From: Bacteriovorax sp. Seq25_V
Lineage (GTDB): Bacteria; Bdellovibrionota; Bacteriovoracia; Bacteriovoracales; Bacteriovoracaceae
Direction: 5' to 3'
Length of the DNA: 51,347 nt
Assembly (NCBI RefSeq): GCF_000447795.1
Contig: NZ_AUNI01000015.1
Location: 464,198-515,544 of the forward strand
The notes under the pieces are model-generated. The model was not told the DNA's origin. It made no database searches and saw only the letters and a list, made by a program, of their open reading frames with translations. Position numbers and translations under genes: made by a program. Positions 26,943-35,063 of the stretch are shown piece after piece. How positions within the stretch are numbered: the first letter of the stretch is position 1; each line of letters starts with the position of its first letter.

Positions 26943-26948
26943 TATAAT
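26943..26948 (+). promoter_or_regulatory. -10 box placed for a leaderless aminotransferase transcript
   Basis: TATAAT ends seven bases before the ATG at 26955, the same spacing as at 23376 and 33689. No Shine-Dalgarno is visible. I found no clear -35. Confidence 0.42.
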
Positions 26949-26954
26949 TTAGTT

Positions 26955-28085
26955 ATGATGCCTGAAAAAAAAGTTAGAATATTTAATATAGAATATGAAG
27001 AAGATTTTATCGAAGAGTTTAAGTCTGGTGCCGAAAATATTCTAAAAAAAGCATTCTTGGGAAATGACCAATTCGTAAAAGATTTCGAAGATAAATTTGC
27101 ACGCTATCAGGGAGCCTATCAGTCAGTTGCTGTAACATCAGGCACAGGAGCTCTTGAAGTAGCCTTGAAGGCTATAGGGGTTAAAGATAAATATGTCTTA
27201 TTACCTACAAATACATTTATCGCAACAGCAATAGCAGTTGAGAATTCAGGTGGGATTCCAGTTCTTGTGGATGTTGAATCTAAATATTTTGGGATGAGTT
27301 ATGTTGATTTACAGCAAAAATTGAAAGGTTTAAAAGATAAAGAGATTGCAGCTTGTATACTCGTCCATATTGGGAGTCATTGCGCTTATGACGTTGAGAA
27401 AATCGTCGACATCTGTAAGCAAAGAGGAATTGAATTAATAGAGGATTGCGCTCAAGGTTTAGGTGCAACTTTAAACTCGAAAAAAGTTGGTTCTTTTTCA
27501 CGCTTTGGGTGCTTTAGCTTTTTTACAACAAAGGTGCTTGCCATGGGAGAAGGGGGAGCAATTACTTGTAATACAGAGGAAGATTACCAATTGTTAAAAT
27601 CAGTTAGGCAATTTGGAATGAATCTTGAAAACAGCATCTCTCACATCAGGCAAGGAAGCAACTACAAGCTCTCTGAATTTAGTGCTCTTTTGGGAGTACT
27701 TGATTTAAATAGGCTGCCATTGAGGGTCAGGAGACGGCAAGAGATTGCGAGATTGTACCAGGATAATTTAAATTCTTATTTATATGAGTGCATAAAAGAT
27801 TCTGGTGATTTCTGTGGGAGTTATTATAAACAGGTTGTTTTAAGTAAAGTGATTGATAGAGAGAAAGTTATTCTTCACTGCCAAAATAACGGAGTCGCTA
27901 TAACCGGTGGAGTATATTACATCCCAATCCATCGACAGCCATACTTTGCAGACCGAATAATTGGAGACTTTCCTGTCGCAAATAACTTTAGCGCAGTTCA
28001 TTTTTGTCCACCATGTTACCCTGAACTCTCAAATGAAGAAGTCTTGTACGTATGTGAAGTGTTAAACGGTATTTCTCATGATTAA
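26955..28085 (+). CDS. PLP-dependent aminotransferase, DegT/DnrJ/EryC1/StrS family
   Basis: 376 residues. The fold-type I motifs are VAVTSGTGALEVALKAIG (residues 58-75), LPTNTFIATAIAVENSGGIP (82-101), EDCAQGLGA (163-171, Asp164 to the PLP nitrogen) and FSFFTTKVLAMGEGGA with the PLP lysine Lys193. Family members transfer an amino group to keto-sugars during amino-sugar synthesis, or carry out related steps in natural-product pathways. It is the first gene of a tightly overlapping run of seven: its end overlaps the radical SAM gene by 8 bases. A role in making an amino-sugar donor for the glycosyltransferases downstream is inference. Confidence 0.92.
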   Translation: MMPEKKVRIFNIEYEEDFIEEFKSGAENILKKAFLGNDQFVKDFEDKFARYQGAYQSVAVTSGTGALEVALKAIGVKDKYVLLPTNTFIATAIAVENSGGIPVLVDVESKYFGMSYVDLQQKLKGLKDKEIAACILVHIGSHCAYDVEKIVDICKQRGIELIEDCAQGLGATLNSKKVGSFSRFGCFSFFTTKVLAMGEGGAITCNTEEDYQLLKSVRQFGMNLENSISHIRQGSNYKLSEFSALLGVLDLNRLPLRVRRRQEIARLYQDNLNSYLYECIKDSGDFCGSYYKQVVLSKVIDREKVILHCQNNGVAITGGVYYIPIHRQPYFADRIIGDFPVANNFSAVHFCPPCYPELSNEEVLYVCEVLNGISHD

Positions 28086-29046
28086 TCATTTTAAAGAATT
28101 ATCCTACCTTGTTATAGAAGTAAATTCGTCATGTAATTTAAAATGTTTAAGTTGCAATAGAGAAGAGCTCGTTGCTTCAGGAAAGCGAGAACCAAAAGAA
28201 ATAACTCCAGAGGAACTTGAGCAACTTTTATCTAAGTTTAAAGACTGTCGTATTGACACAATAAAATTGGAAGGTATTTCTGAACCAATGTTGCATCGTC
28301 GTTTCGACGAGTGCGCAAGAGTCGTAAAGAAAGTATTTCCATCTGCCTTTGTTATTATTGCGACTAATTTACAATATCAAATTGAGAGAACTACATTTAA
28401 AGAAACTCTTCGATATGTTGATATGGTATATCTTTCTATTGATGGTGTAGGAAAAATTTATGAAGATTTACGACCACCAGCAAAGTACAAGCGCTTATTG
28501 AGTTCGCTAGAATATATTAAAGATGTTATCCCAAGTGAGGACAAGAAGAAGTTATTTGTAAACTTTGTTTTAGGAGAAAATAATCTTCAGTGCCTAGATG
28601 ACATATATGAACTTGTCGACAATTATGAGCTTGCAGGAGTGCGTATTAATTTAGCTCAGAATTGGTCAGAAGATCAAAAGAATAGTCTATCTTTAAAACT
28701 TGACGATATTTCTTCATTAAAAAAGTATGCCAAGGATGTCAAAGGCGTTGCTGGTTGGAAATATGAAAATTGCTTCTGGCCCTATGAGGGATTAGTCATT
28801 GATGTGTATGGAGATGTTAGGCAGTGTATAATAAACACGACACAAGAAGCTTTGTGTAATATTTATAAAGATGATGTCGAAGAATATTTTAATAGCAGCC
28901 TTCACTATAAAAAAACAAGAGAGCTCTTATGTAAAAATATAGCGGCTGATAATTGTAAAAATTGTGATTATTTTTATCTCGCTGGTATTCTTGAATCAAT
29001 TATACCTCAAGAGTTAAGGATTCCCTCAAGAGAGTTTAAGAAATGA
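28078..29046 (+). CDS. Radical SAM protein with C-terminal SPASM-like cysteines
   Basis: 322 residues. The [4Fe-4S] motif CNLKCLSC has Cys19, Cys23 and Cys26. The fold continues with DTIKLEGISEPMLH near residue 61 and VDMVYLSIDG near 118. A second Cys group lies in the C-terminal part (NCFWPYEG, RQCII, ALCNI, LLCKN and DNCKNCDYF), resembling a SPASM/twitch auxiliary cluster domain. Such enzymes modify peptides or oxidise sugars and alcohols. Its ATG sits within the aminotransferase end (CATGATTAA) and its stop overlaps the kinase start (ATGA). Substrate unknown: peptide modification and sugar chemistry both fit the context. Confidence 0.88.
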   Translation: MINHFKELSYLVIEVNSSCNLKCLSCNREELVASGKREPKEITPEELEQLLSKFKDCRIDTIKLEGISEPMLHRRFDECARVVKKVFPSAFVIIATNLQYQIERTTFKETLRYVDMVYLSIDGVGKIYEDLRPPAKYKRLLSSLEYIKDVIPSEDKKKLFVNFVLGENNLQCLDDIYELVDNYELAGVRINLAQNWSEDQKNSLSLKLDDISSLKKYAKDVKGVAGWKYENCFWPYEGLVIDVYGDVRQCIINTTQEALCNIYKDDVEEYFNSSLHYKKTRELLCKNIAADNCKNCDYFYLAGILESIIPQELRIPSREFKK

Positions 29047-29996
29047 AGGAGTTATGTTCAGGATTATCTGGAGCTAAGCTTAGTTTCAAAAATACAGATA
29101 AAGAAATTGTTGTGAAAAAAATTGAAGGTGATTTTACTAAACTGAAGCAACAATACCTTTGGTTCGACAAATTTAAAGACATTGAGAAATTTCCACGTGT
29201 TTCGCAATGGGTTGAATCCTCTTCTTATGGGCAATACGAAATGCCCTTTTATTCTGAGCATATTAATTTTTCAGACTATATTCAGAGCAAACCTTTCGAA
29301 GAATCGAAAAATGTTCTTGAAAATATAATATCTTTCCTCGAGGATCGACTCCATCCAAAAACAATATCTTCTTCCTTTTGCATCGTAGAGTATATCGATG
29401 TAAAACTTAAGAACAAGGTGCTAGAAGCACAAAAAATATTAGATGCTGAAAAAAAAATCTTTGGCTATCTCAAATCTGATGAAGTCCGCGTAAATGATGT
29501 TTTGTATAAAAATATTGTTCCTATTCTTGATTTTTTTAAAACTAAAACTTTTGAAGAGAAGCTTTCACAAAGGCCATTTTGTGAGATTCATGGTGATCTA
29601 ACAGCTGAGAATATAATCGTAAATGATAATGGTGACTTTATTTTACTAGATTGTAACCCTCTGTCTGGCTTTGACAATATCGTTGTGGAATATTCAAAAT
29701 TATCACAATCTTTACACTCTGGTTATGAAAATTTTGATAAAGTTGAAACCGTCGAATTTGGTGATGACTTTATCAATTTCAACGTACCGACTTCAGATAA
29801 AACTAAAAGTATAAATTCATTTTTTGAAGAATACTTGAAAGAGCGGCTTACTATAGAAAAATGGGAATTGTACTTTCATGAGGCCATTCATTTAGCAAGA
29901 TCTTTGCCCTATGCTGCTAAGAACAATAAAAGAAGATTCCATGTATTATACGGTAGAATGTTACAACTATTTAATCAGGTTATGAATGAATATTAA
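29043..29996 (+). CDS. Aminoglycoside-phosphotransferase/choline-kinase-like small-molecule kinase
   Basis: 317 residues. The kinase-like catalytic loop is EIHGDLTAENIIV (about residues 183-195) and the metal-binding segment ILLDCNPLSGF follows, matching the HGDxxxxN and D motifs of the APH fold. The N-terminal lobe (KLSFKNTDKEIVVKKIEGDF) contains the ATP-binding lysine candidate. It probably phosphorylates a sugar or amine. With the nucleotidyltransferase two genes later it could form a kinase-plus-NDP-transfer pair that activates a small molecule. Both ends overlap the neighbours (4 and 11 bases). Confidence 0.78.
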   Translation: MKELCSGLSGAKLSFKNTDKEIVVKKIEGDFTKLKQQYLWFDKFKDIEKFPRVSQWVESSSYGQYEMPFYSEHINFSDYIQSKPFEESKNVLENIISFLEDRLHPKTISSSFCIVEYIDVKLKNKVLEAQKILDAEKKIFGYLKSDEVRVNDVLYKNIVPILDFFKTKTFEEKLSQRPFCEIHGDLTAENIIVNDNGDFILLDCNPLSGFDNIVVEYSKLSQSLHSGYENFDKVETVEFGDDFINFNVPTSDKTKSINSFFEEYLKERLTIEKWELYFHEAIHLARSLPYAAKNNKRRFHVLYGRMLQLFNQVMNEY

Positions 29997-30741
29997 AAAA
30001 ACAGTATTTATTCCTTGTTATAATTGCGAAAAGCAATTGGTTCGCTTATTTTCTGCTTTAGAGAAAACGGACCTGACACAATTTGAAGAAATTGTATTCA
30101 TTGAAAATTGTAGTACTGACAATACACTAGCTCATTTGATGAGTTACAAAGATAGTTCATCACAAGCGATTAAAGTAATATCACATCAGAAGAATTATGG
30201 ACTTGGGGGGAGTTTCAAGTCTGCAGTTAAGTATTGTCGTGAGAATAGTGTTGATTACTTATTTTGGTTTCATGGAGATTTTCAGGCAACAGTGGAAGAT
30301 CTAAAAAAAATGTATGATCTTGTCGTTCTCCAGAACCCGGATTGTGTCTTTGGCTCTCGTTTTATGTCTCAAAGTGAACGATTCAATTACTCATCATTTA
30401 GATATATTGGAAATTTAGCTATAATGGCATTATATTCACTGTTTTTGTTCACTCCTATAAAAGAGTTGGGAAGTGGCTTGAATGCATATAAAGTTTCTAG
30501 TCTCTCTACAGATATAGAAGACTGGCCAAATCATATTGCTTTCGATGCTAACTTACTTTTTCTCTTTTATCGAAAGAAAACAATATGGATGCCTATCAAC
30601 TGGATAAATATTGATCAAGTTTCTAATGCAAGAAATTTTAGAGTTGCAAAAGACCTTATAAAAATGCTGTTTTGTTATTTTTTTACTCGCAGATTAATGT
30701 ATCTCAAAAATAGTGAAGAAAGACATTGTGAGGTTTTCTAG
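29986..30741 (+). CDS. Family 2 glycosyltransferase
   Basis: 251 residues, a compact GT-A enzyme. The nucleotide-binding start is KTVFIPCYNCEKQLVRLFSAL and FIENCSTDNTLAHL. NYGLGGSFKSAVKYC and FWFHGDFQAT follow, the latter holding the metal-binding His-Gly-Asp in place of DxD. The layout resembles dolichol-phosphate mannosyltransferase-like GT2 proteins. Near the C-terminus a hydrophobic stretch (IGNLAIMALYSLFLFTPI) may touch the membrane. It ends exactly where the next gene begins (TAGATG). Confidence 0.88.
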   Translation: MNIKKTVFIPCYNCEKQLVRLFSALEKTDLTQFEEIVFIENCSTDNTLAHLMSYKDSSSQAIKVISHQKNYGLGGSFKSAVKYCRENSVDYLFWFHGDFQATVEDLKKMYDLVVLQNPDCVFGSRFMSQSERFNYSSFRYIGNLAIMALYSLFLFTPIKELGSGLNAYKVSSLSTDIEDWPNHIAFDANLLFLFYRKKTIWMPINWINIDQVSNARNFRVAKDLIKMLFCYFFTRRLMYLKNSEERHCEVF

Positions 30742-31461
30742 ATGGCCTTAAATATCTATGTACTCGCTTCTGGACGGTCTAAAAGGCTTACTGTTAATAA
30801 TTGTCCTAAGCCTTTTCTTCCCATCGGTGACGAACTTCTAATTGAACATTCTGTGAAGTCAAATACTCGTGGAATCGATTTTCCGTTTAAAATTAAGTTT
30901 GTAGTGAATGATAGAATTTCTGAGGATAAGAATTATTCAATTCTTAAAGAGAGATATCCGGATGCAAGTTTTATTAATATTGGGAAGGAAACACGTGGAG
31001 CTTTAGAGTCCTTGTATGCCGCAATGAAAATCGATTCTGACTTGGACTTGAAGGATGGGGTTGTTAGCTTAGACTGTGATCTAGGTATTGATGCCAGAGA
31101 TTTCTGGACTGAAATAAAAAAATCATTAGGAAAACCAAGACTCTGTATTTTTGACTCAACGAATGATTCTTTCTCTTTTGTTCGTACTCAAAAAAATAAT
31201 GTTTTAGAGATAAAAGAGAAAGTATGTATTTCTAATCAAGCTGTCGCCGGATTGTATTATTTAGGCAATTCTTTAGATCTTGTTGAGCGAATTCGTAAAA
31301 TTATAGAAAGTGAGAATGAAACAGAGTTATATATTTCATTGTTATTTAATGAATATTTAAAAAATGGTGACCTTGTAGAATTTTCAGTCGGGGGGAATCA
31401 TGAAAGCTTTGGTGTCCTTGATGAATATTTACAATATGTAGATAAAATTAAGGATATCTAA
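30742..31461 (+). CDS. Sugar-phosphate nucleotidyltransferase-like protein
   Basis: 239 residues. The N-terminus NIYVLASGRSKRLTVNNCPKPFLPIG carries the G-x-(S/G)-x-R and P-K motifs of the nucleotidyltransferase superfamily, and LDCDLGID near residue 113 is the metal-binding segment. It would join a sugar-1-phosphate or alcohol phosphate to a nucleotide, making an activated donor. It lies directly between two GT2 genes and after a small-molecule kinase, which fits a kinase, nucleotidyltransferase, glycosyltransferase chain. Confidence 0.85.
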   Translation: MALNIYVLASGRSKRLTVNNCPKPFLPIGDELLIEHSVKSNTRGIDFPFKIKFVVNDRISEDKNYSILKERYPDASFINIGKETRGALESLYAAMKIDSDLDLKDGVVSLDCDLGIDARDFWTEIKKSLGKPRLCIFDSTNDSFSFVRTQKNNVLEIKEKVCISNQAVAGLYYLGNSLDLVERIRKIIESENETELYISLLFNEYLKNGDLVEFSVGGNHESFGVLDEYLQYVDKIKDI

Positions 31462-31462
31462 C

Positions 31463-32449
31463 TTGAATATTTCAATCGTAATAGTGTCAAAAGATAGAGA
31501 GGAGCTTTTAAATAATTGCTTAATGTCTATTGATAAAAATTTTGCATCTCATAAAAAAAATGCAATTAATGTTGTAGAAGTTGTTGTTGGCTTTTCTTCT
31601 AGGCCAACGCAAATTAATTATCTTCCTCATGTGAGCCCGCTACTTAAAACTTTACAGTTTGCCGATGAGTACCCTGCTTATATAAGAAATAAGATTGTAG
31701 TTAATGTAATAGGAGATTATGTCCTCTTTCTTGATGATGATATTATTTTAAATGATGACTATTTAAATAACCTTGATCAAGTCTTTAAAGAAAATTCTTC
31801 TGAGATTGATGTTGTCGGTGGTCCTGATTGTGTTTATCTTAATAGTTCAAGACTAGAAAGGGCCGTTTCAGTTGCTCTACAGTCGCCATTAACAACTTTT
31901 AAGACAAGATATAGGCACAATTTATTAAAGTATTCTTCTGGTCATGAAAGTAATTTGACGCTCTGTAATTTATTGGTAAGAACTTCAATATGTCATCAAA
32001 TAAACTTTGATGAAAGGTTATTAAGAAACGAAGAAAACGATTTTCTTAATAGGCTTACGATTCTTGGATACAGGATGTTACGCTCTGAGAATCTGTTTGT
32101 TTATCATAAGAGAAGAGACGGTCTATTAATTTTTAAACCAAGTTTTATCAGTGGTTATTACCGTTTTAGAATGTGTATGCTTAGAAAAGAAAATTTTGAC
32201 TTCATCTATTTCATTCCATTACTTTGTCTCATTCTCGCTATTACTCTTTTTTTTACATATATCGATGTTCTAATGCTTTTGATGGGATTTTATTTTTTTC
32301 TAAACTTAGTTACTTCTTTTGTATATTCTCTTAAAAATAAGGAAGGACAACTCTTTCTTTGGGTAATATTTGCACAAGTTATGATCGTCTCTTCTTATTC
32401 CTTGGGTCAAATATATGCTCTTTGTCGAGTGGATTTATATGGAAAATAA
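31463..32449 (+). CDS. Family 2 glycosyltransferase with C-terminal membrane helices
   Basis: 328 residues starting at TTG, with AAGGAT seven bases upstream. The GT-A domain shows ISIVIVSKDREELLNNCLMSI, a FLDDDIILNDDYL DxD motif near residue 92, VVGGPDCVYL and an ENDFLNRL acidic motif near residue 190. Three hydrophobic segments close the protein (IYFIPLLCLILAITLFF, LMLLMGFYFFLNLVTSFVY, LFLWVIFAQVMIVSSYSL), so it is membrane-bound with the catalytic domain in the cytoplasm. Its last 11 bases overlap the HprK-like gene start. Confidence 0.88.
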   Translation: MNISIVIVSKDREELLNNCLMSIDKNFASHKKNAINVVEVVVGFSSRPTQINYLPHVSPLLKTLQFADEYPAYIRNKIVVNVIGDYVLFLDDDIILNDDYLNNLDQVFKENSSEIDVVGGPDCVYLNSSRLERAVSVALQSPLTTFKTRYRHNLLKYSSGHESNLTLCNLLVRTSICHQINFDERLLRNEENDFLNRLTILGYRMLRSENLFVYHKRRDGLLIFKPSFISGYYRFRMCMLRKENFDFIYFIPLLCLILAITLFFTYIDVLMLLMGFYFFLNLVTSFVYSLKNKEGQLFLWVIFAQVMIVSSYSLGQIYALCRVDLYGK

Positions 32450-33428
32450 AGTTTTGACAATTTTTGGGATTGATTTTCATATTAAAGCAAGTCCTGACAT
32501 TATGAGACTGTTAACTTTTGACTTTAAAAACTTCAATAAAGTAGAAAACGAACTTTGTAAGAAAGCTATCTTTATCGAACAAACTAACAATCCTACGAAA
32601 TACTCCTTTACTAGGTTGGTGTGGAAGAGTGAAAGATATAATATATTTGAATCAAAAAATCACAGACTTATTTCTTATGCAAATGGTGATGAAATTCTTG
32701 TTGATTTTAGTACAGATAAATTTGAAGTATATTCTGTTGACCATGTTTTTTTACACGAAATGATTTATCTCATCATTTTATCACGACTTGGTAAAATTCT
32801 AGATTTGATTGGCGTTCATAAAATTCATGGAATGAGCTGTGTATACGAAGATAACTTATATTCTTTTATAGGAGCAAGTAATGTTGGAAAGTCGACATTA
32901 CTTTTAAACCTTTTAAGTAATTATAATATTAAAGTTTTTAGTGATGACCTTTTATTTCTTAATTCTAATTTAGTGTGTTATATCTTTCCCTTACGAGTAG
33001 GTATACCCAAGGACTATGATATTACTTCAATGGCATTTGATGGACTCTCTCAAGTTCTGCGCAGAAGGTTTGGATTGAAGGAACTTGCTGACCCTTCTAA
33101 TTATCTCCCCGAAAAGCAAACGATGGCCTTGAAAGAATTATTTTTACTTAAGAAAGGTCATGGCTGTTCTGTTCGTAAATCAACATTTTTAGAAAAATTT
33201 TCGTATCTTATGAAGTACCTTTGTATAGGTTTTGATACTCCTATTATATTTGAAATATTTTGGCAGACTGGAATCTCTGATTTTTTTAGAAAGCTAAAAA
33301 TTTTCTTATTAAGAATGAAGTTGATGATTTATATTTTTTCCAAGGTTGATTTTAAAACTATTGAATATGAAAATGAGGAGCAGTTAAAAGAAACCGCTAC
33401 TAGATTAATGAATCTTAACAGCAATTAG
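32439..33428 (+). CDS. HPr-kinase-related P-loop protein (HprK-related kinase type)
   Basis: 329 residues. The start is the ATG at 32439 (MENKVLTIFG); an earlier ATG at 32415 lies inside the GT2 gene. The P-loop is FIGASNVGKSTLLLNLL (residues 143-159), followed by SDDLLFL, the acidic motif of HPr kinases. The N-terminal 120 residues resemble the beta-rich front part of HprK-related proteins found next to PqqD-like proteins in peptide-modification loci. In lasso-peptide systems related kinases phosphorylate a C-terminal Ser of the peptide (family knowledge). Here the gene ends tail-to-tail on the candidate precursor gene with a 14-base overlap, so the peptide is a plausible substrate. That is inference. 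Confidence 0.78.
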   Translation: MENKVLTIFGIDFHIKASPDIMRLLTFDFKNFNKVENELCKKAIFIEQTNNPTKYSFTRLVWKSERYNIFESKNHRLISYANGDEILVDFSTDKFEVYSVDHVFLHEMIYLIILSRLGKILDLIGVHKIHGMSCVYEDNLYSFIGASNVGKSTLLLNLLSNYNIKVFSDDLLFLNSNLVCYIFPLRVGIPKDYDITSMAFDGLSQVLRRRFGLKELADPSNYLPEKQTMALKELFLLKKGHGCSVRKSTFLEKFSYLMKYLCIGFDTPIIFEIFWQTGISDFFRKLKIFLLRMKLMIYIFSKVDFKTIEYENEEQLKETATRLMNLNSN

Positions 33429-33648
33429 TGGAAGATCCACAAGAGTCAGAACATCCTGATGTCGTAGCATAAGATGCATAAGCAGAAATTTTTCTCTTTT
33501 TCGTGTAATCGTCAGCTGTGTTTTGAGCAATATCTACATACTCAAAGCCATCATCAAAGTTAAATTCTTTTTTCAGGTCGACAGTCTCAACTTTACCAAG
33601 TCTCATCTTTTTCATTGCTTGAGCTAACTGCTTGAATTTATTTTTCAT
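33415..33648 (-). CDS. Candidate class I lanthipeptide precursor (LanA-like)
   Basis: 77-residue peptide, not recognised as any named bacteriocin. The leader is basic then acidic (residues 1-53) and carries FNFD at 29-32, close to the FNLD box that class I dehydratases recognise. KKRK at 50-53 could be the leader cleavage region. The remaining 24 residues hold ten Ser/Thr and four Cys (Cys66, Cys70, Cys76, Cys77), the composition needed for thioether rings, and end SCGSSTNCC. AGGA lies seven bases before the ATG. The gene is divergent from the PqqD-LanB-LanC operon and convergent with the HprK-like gene. The number and pattern of rings cannot be read. Confidence 0.82.
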   Translation of the reverse strand: MKNKFKQLAQAMKKMRLGKVETVDLKKEFNFDDGFEYVDIAQNTADDYTKKRKISAYASYATTSGCSDSCGSSTNCC

Positions 33649-33665
33649 TAAATTTTCCTGTCTAT

Positions 33666-33694
33666 TTGCTTACTGATCTATAATATTTTATAAT
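33666..33694 (+). promoter_or_regulatory. Promoter of the PqqD-LanB-LanC operon, with tandem -10 boxes
   Basis: TTGCTT (33666-33671) and TATAAT (33689-33694) are 17 bases apart. The -10 box belongs to a perfect 10-bp direct repeat, TATAATATTT, at 33679-33688 and 33689-33698, giving two -10 boxes one helical turn apart. The second ends seven bases before the GTG start at 33701, as in other leaderless-looking genes of the island. The same 52-base gap must also hold the promoter of the precursor gene on the other strand. Confidence 0.6.
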
Positions 33695-33700
33695 ATTTCT

Positions 33701-33985
33701 GTGAATAATGAAAATACAGAACAATATTTCAAAGATGATCTTATCATTTCTTATAATAAAGAAGAAGAAAGACTGTCAATTTATAACTCCGAGTCAGATA
33801 AGTTGCTGATATTAGATGGAGCTCTAGGCCTATATTTTTCTGTTCATGACAAAAATGAACCTTTTACCTTCTATTCAGTACTTACTGATCTTGTGGAACT
33901 TTGCCCACATATTGCTGTAGATGACATAAAAGAGCAAATAGACACACTCGAGGATGAATTGGTTCATAATGAGTTCCTCCGATAG
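33701..33985 (+). CDS. PqqD-like peptide-binding protein (stand-alone RRE), copy 1
   Basis: 94 residues, the size of a free PqqD-type domain. LIISYNKEEERLSIYNSESDKLLILDG followed by a helical part ending IKEQIDTLEDELVHNEFLR fits the three-strand, three-helix fold that binds RiPP leader peptides. It would deliver the precursor to the dehydratase. The GTG start has no Shine-Dalgarno and sits at the predicted transcription start. The end overlaps the LanB-like gene by about 32 bases. The assignment rests on fold pattern and context and is weaker than for copy 2. Confidence 0.68.
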   Translation: MNNENTEQYFKDDLIISYNKEEERLSIYNSESDKLLILDGALGLYFSVHDKNEPFTFYSVLTDLVELCPHIAVDDIKEQIDTLEDELVHNEFLR

Positions 33986-35063
33986 TGACCCATCTGTGGC
34001 CATAAAACTTTTGGCGGTTAGGGCCAATCTTCTTTCTGAAATCTCCCGATCACGTGAGTTACAAAATTATATTTCAAATCTAAAATTAGTTGATCCTCTG
34101 CTGCATTATCTAGAAAATATTTTCTATCCTGGCTATTCAAAAAACTTACAAATTTATTTGAAGAACTTAGAATCAAGTAAGCTGCGACTGATGTCTGAGG
34201 AGTTAATCGGGAAGAGATTAGGGCTTGAAGAATTGAAGGCAATTCTCTCTGTAAAATTAGGTGATGCTTGGCCAGGGGCTATTTTTTATGAAATGGGACA
34301 ATCTTATGATGATGTTGTTCTTCCAAATCGTGAGTCAGTAAGAAAATTACTTGAAGCTTATTATAAAACTGAAGATCTTGAAGATAGTGCGTATGTTTTA
34401 AAATTCCTCTCGATGAGAACTAGTGCGGGATGTCTCTTTCTCTTCAAAGGTATTTATGCCTCTGAGTTCGCGAGATTTTCTAAACATGAGATCAAAGACT
34501 CGATGTTTTATCTATTGGGTACAGGTAATCAAGTTATTGATTTTTACCAACGCGTGATGACTCATGGGGTAGAGAGGAAGCCTGTCTCCGAACTACAGGA
34601 AAATGAATTTTGTAATGCAATAATTTATGACTCATTTCCTGTCGATTCTATAGCAGATGAAAAATATAAAAAAATATATGAGTCCAAGAGAACTAATGGA
34701 CGAGACCTAGTTTCTTTTTTTGATTATTTACCTGAGATAGGGAAAAAGCGTGATAAAATACAGGTTGGAGAGGTTATACTTGCTCCAGATACATGGTGTC
34801 TTAGAAAAAGTGATATGATTGATAATATCTTTAGCGAAGAGTGGAGGGTAGAGATTGGTCTACCTTCTGTCTTTTACTTAAACCTATTTAACGGTATTTT
34901 TAGAATAGACACTTGTAATGAACTCTCTATGAGAAAGATGCTTGCAGAGATATTTAATCAAGCTAATAAGAAAATTGATAAAGTGTATGTGGAAAATCTA
35001 GACTTTTGTACAGATTCTGATTCCGTTCAAGAGATATACTTAGGCTATTCAAATGAAAATTAA
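33954..35063 (+). CDS. Compact LanB-like protein (divergent lantibiotic dehydratase N-terminal domain)
   Basis: 369 residues. I recognise two LanB landmarks: MRTSAGCLFLFKGIYASEF near residue 152, parallel to the RxxPxGLFxGV region, and VGEVILAPDTWCL near residue 270, followed by EEWRVEIGLPSVFYLNLFNG, parallel to the late part of the tRNA-Glu-dependent dehydratase domain. In full LanBs these lie several hundred residues further apart, so this is a shortened copy. It lacks the C-terminal SpaB_C elimination domain. It could be a partner subunit of the full LanB next to it, or a decayed paralogue; its intact frame and overlaps argue for function. Start uncertain: ATG at 33954 or 33969. Confidence 0.6.
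   Translation: MNWFIMSSSDSDPSVAIKLLAVRANLLSEISRSRELQNYISNLKLVDPLLHYLENIFYPGYSKNLQIYLKNLESSKLRLMSEELIGKRLGLEELKAILSVKLGDAWPGAIFYEMGQSYDDVVLPNRESVRKLLEAYYKTEDLEDSAYVLKFLSMRTSAGCLFLFKGIYASEFARFSKHEIKDSMFYLLGTGNQVIDFYQRVMTHGVERKPVSELQENEFCNAIIYDSFPVDSIADEKYKKIYESKRTNGRDLVSFFDYLPEIGKKRDKIQVGEVILAPDTWCLRKSDMIDNIFSEEWRVEIGLPSVFYLNLFNGIFRIDTCNELSMRKMLAEIFNQANKKIDKVYVENLDFCTDSDSVQEIYLGYSNEN

Noticed and set aside
33666-33700. The TATAATATTT duplication as a CRISPR or protein-coding repeat
   Set aside because: Only two 10-bp copies without spacers; a promoter reading explains it better.
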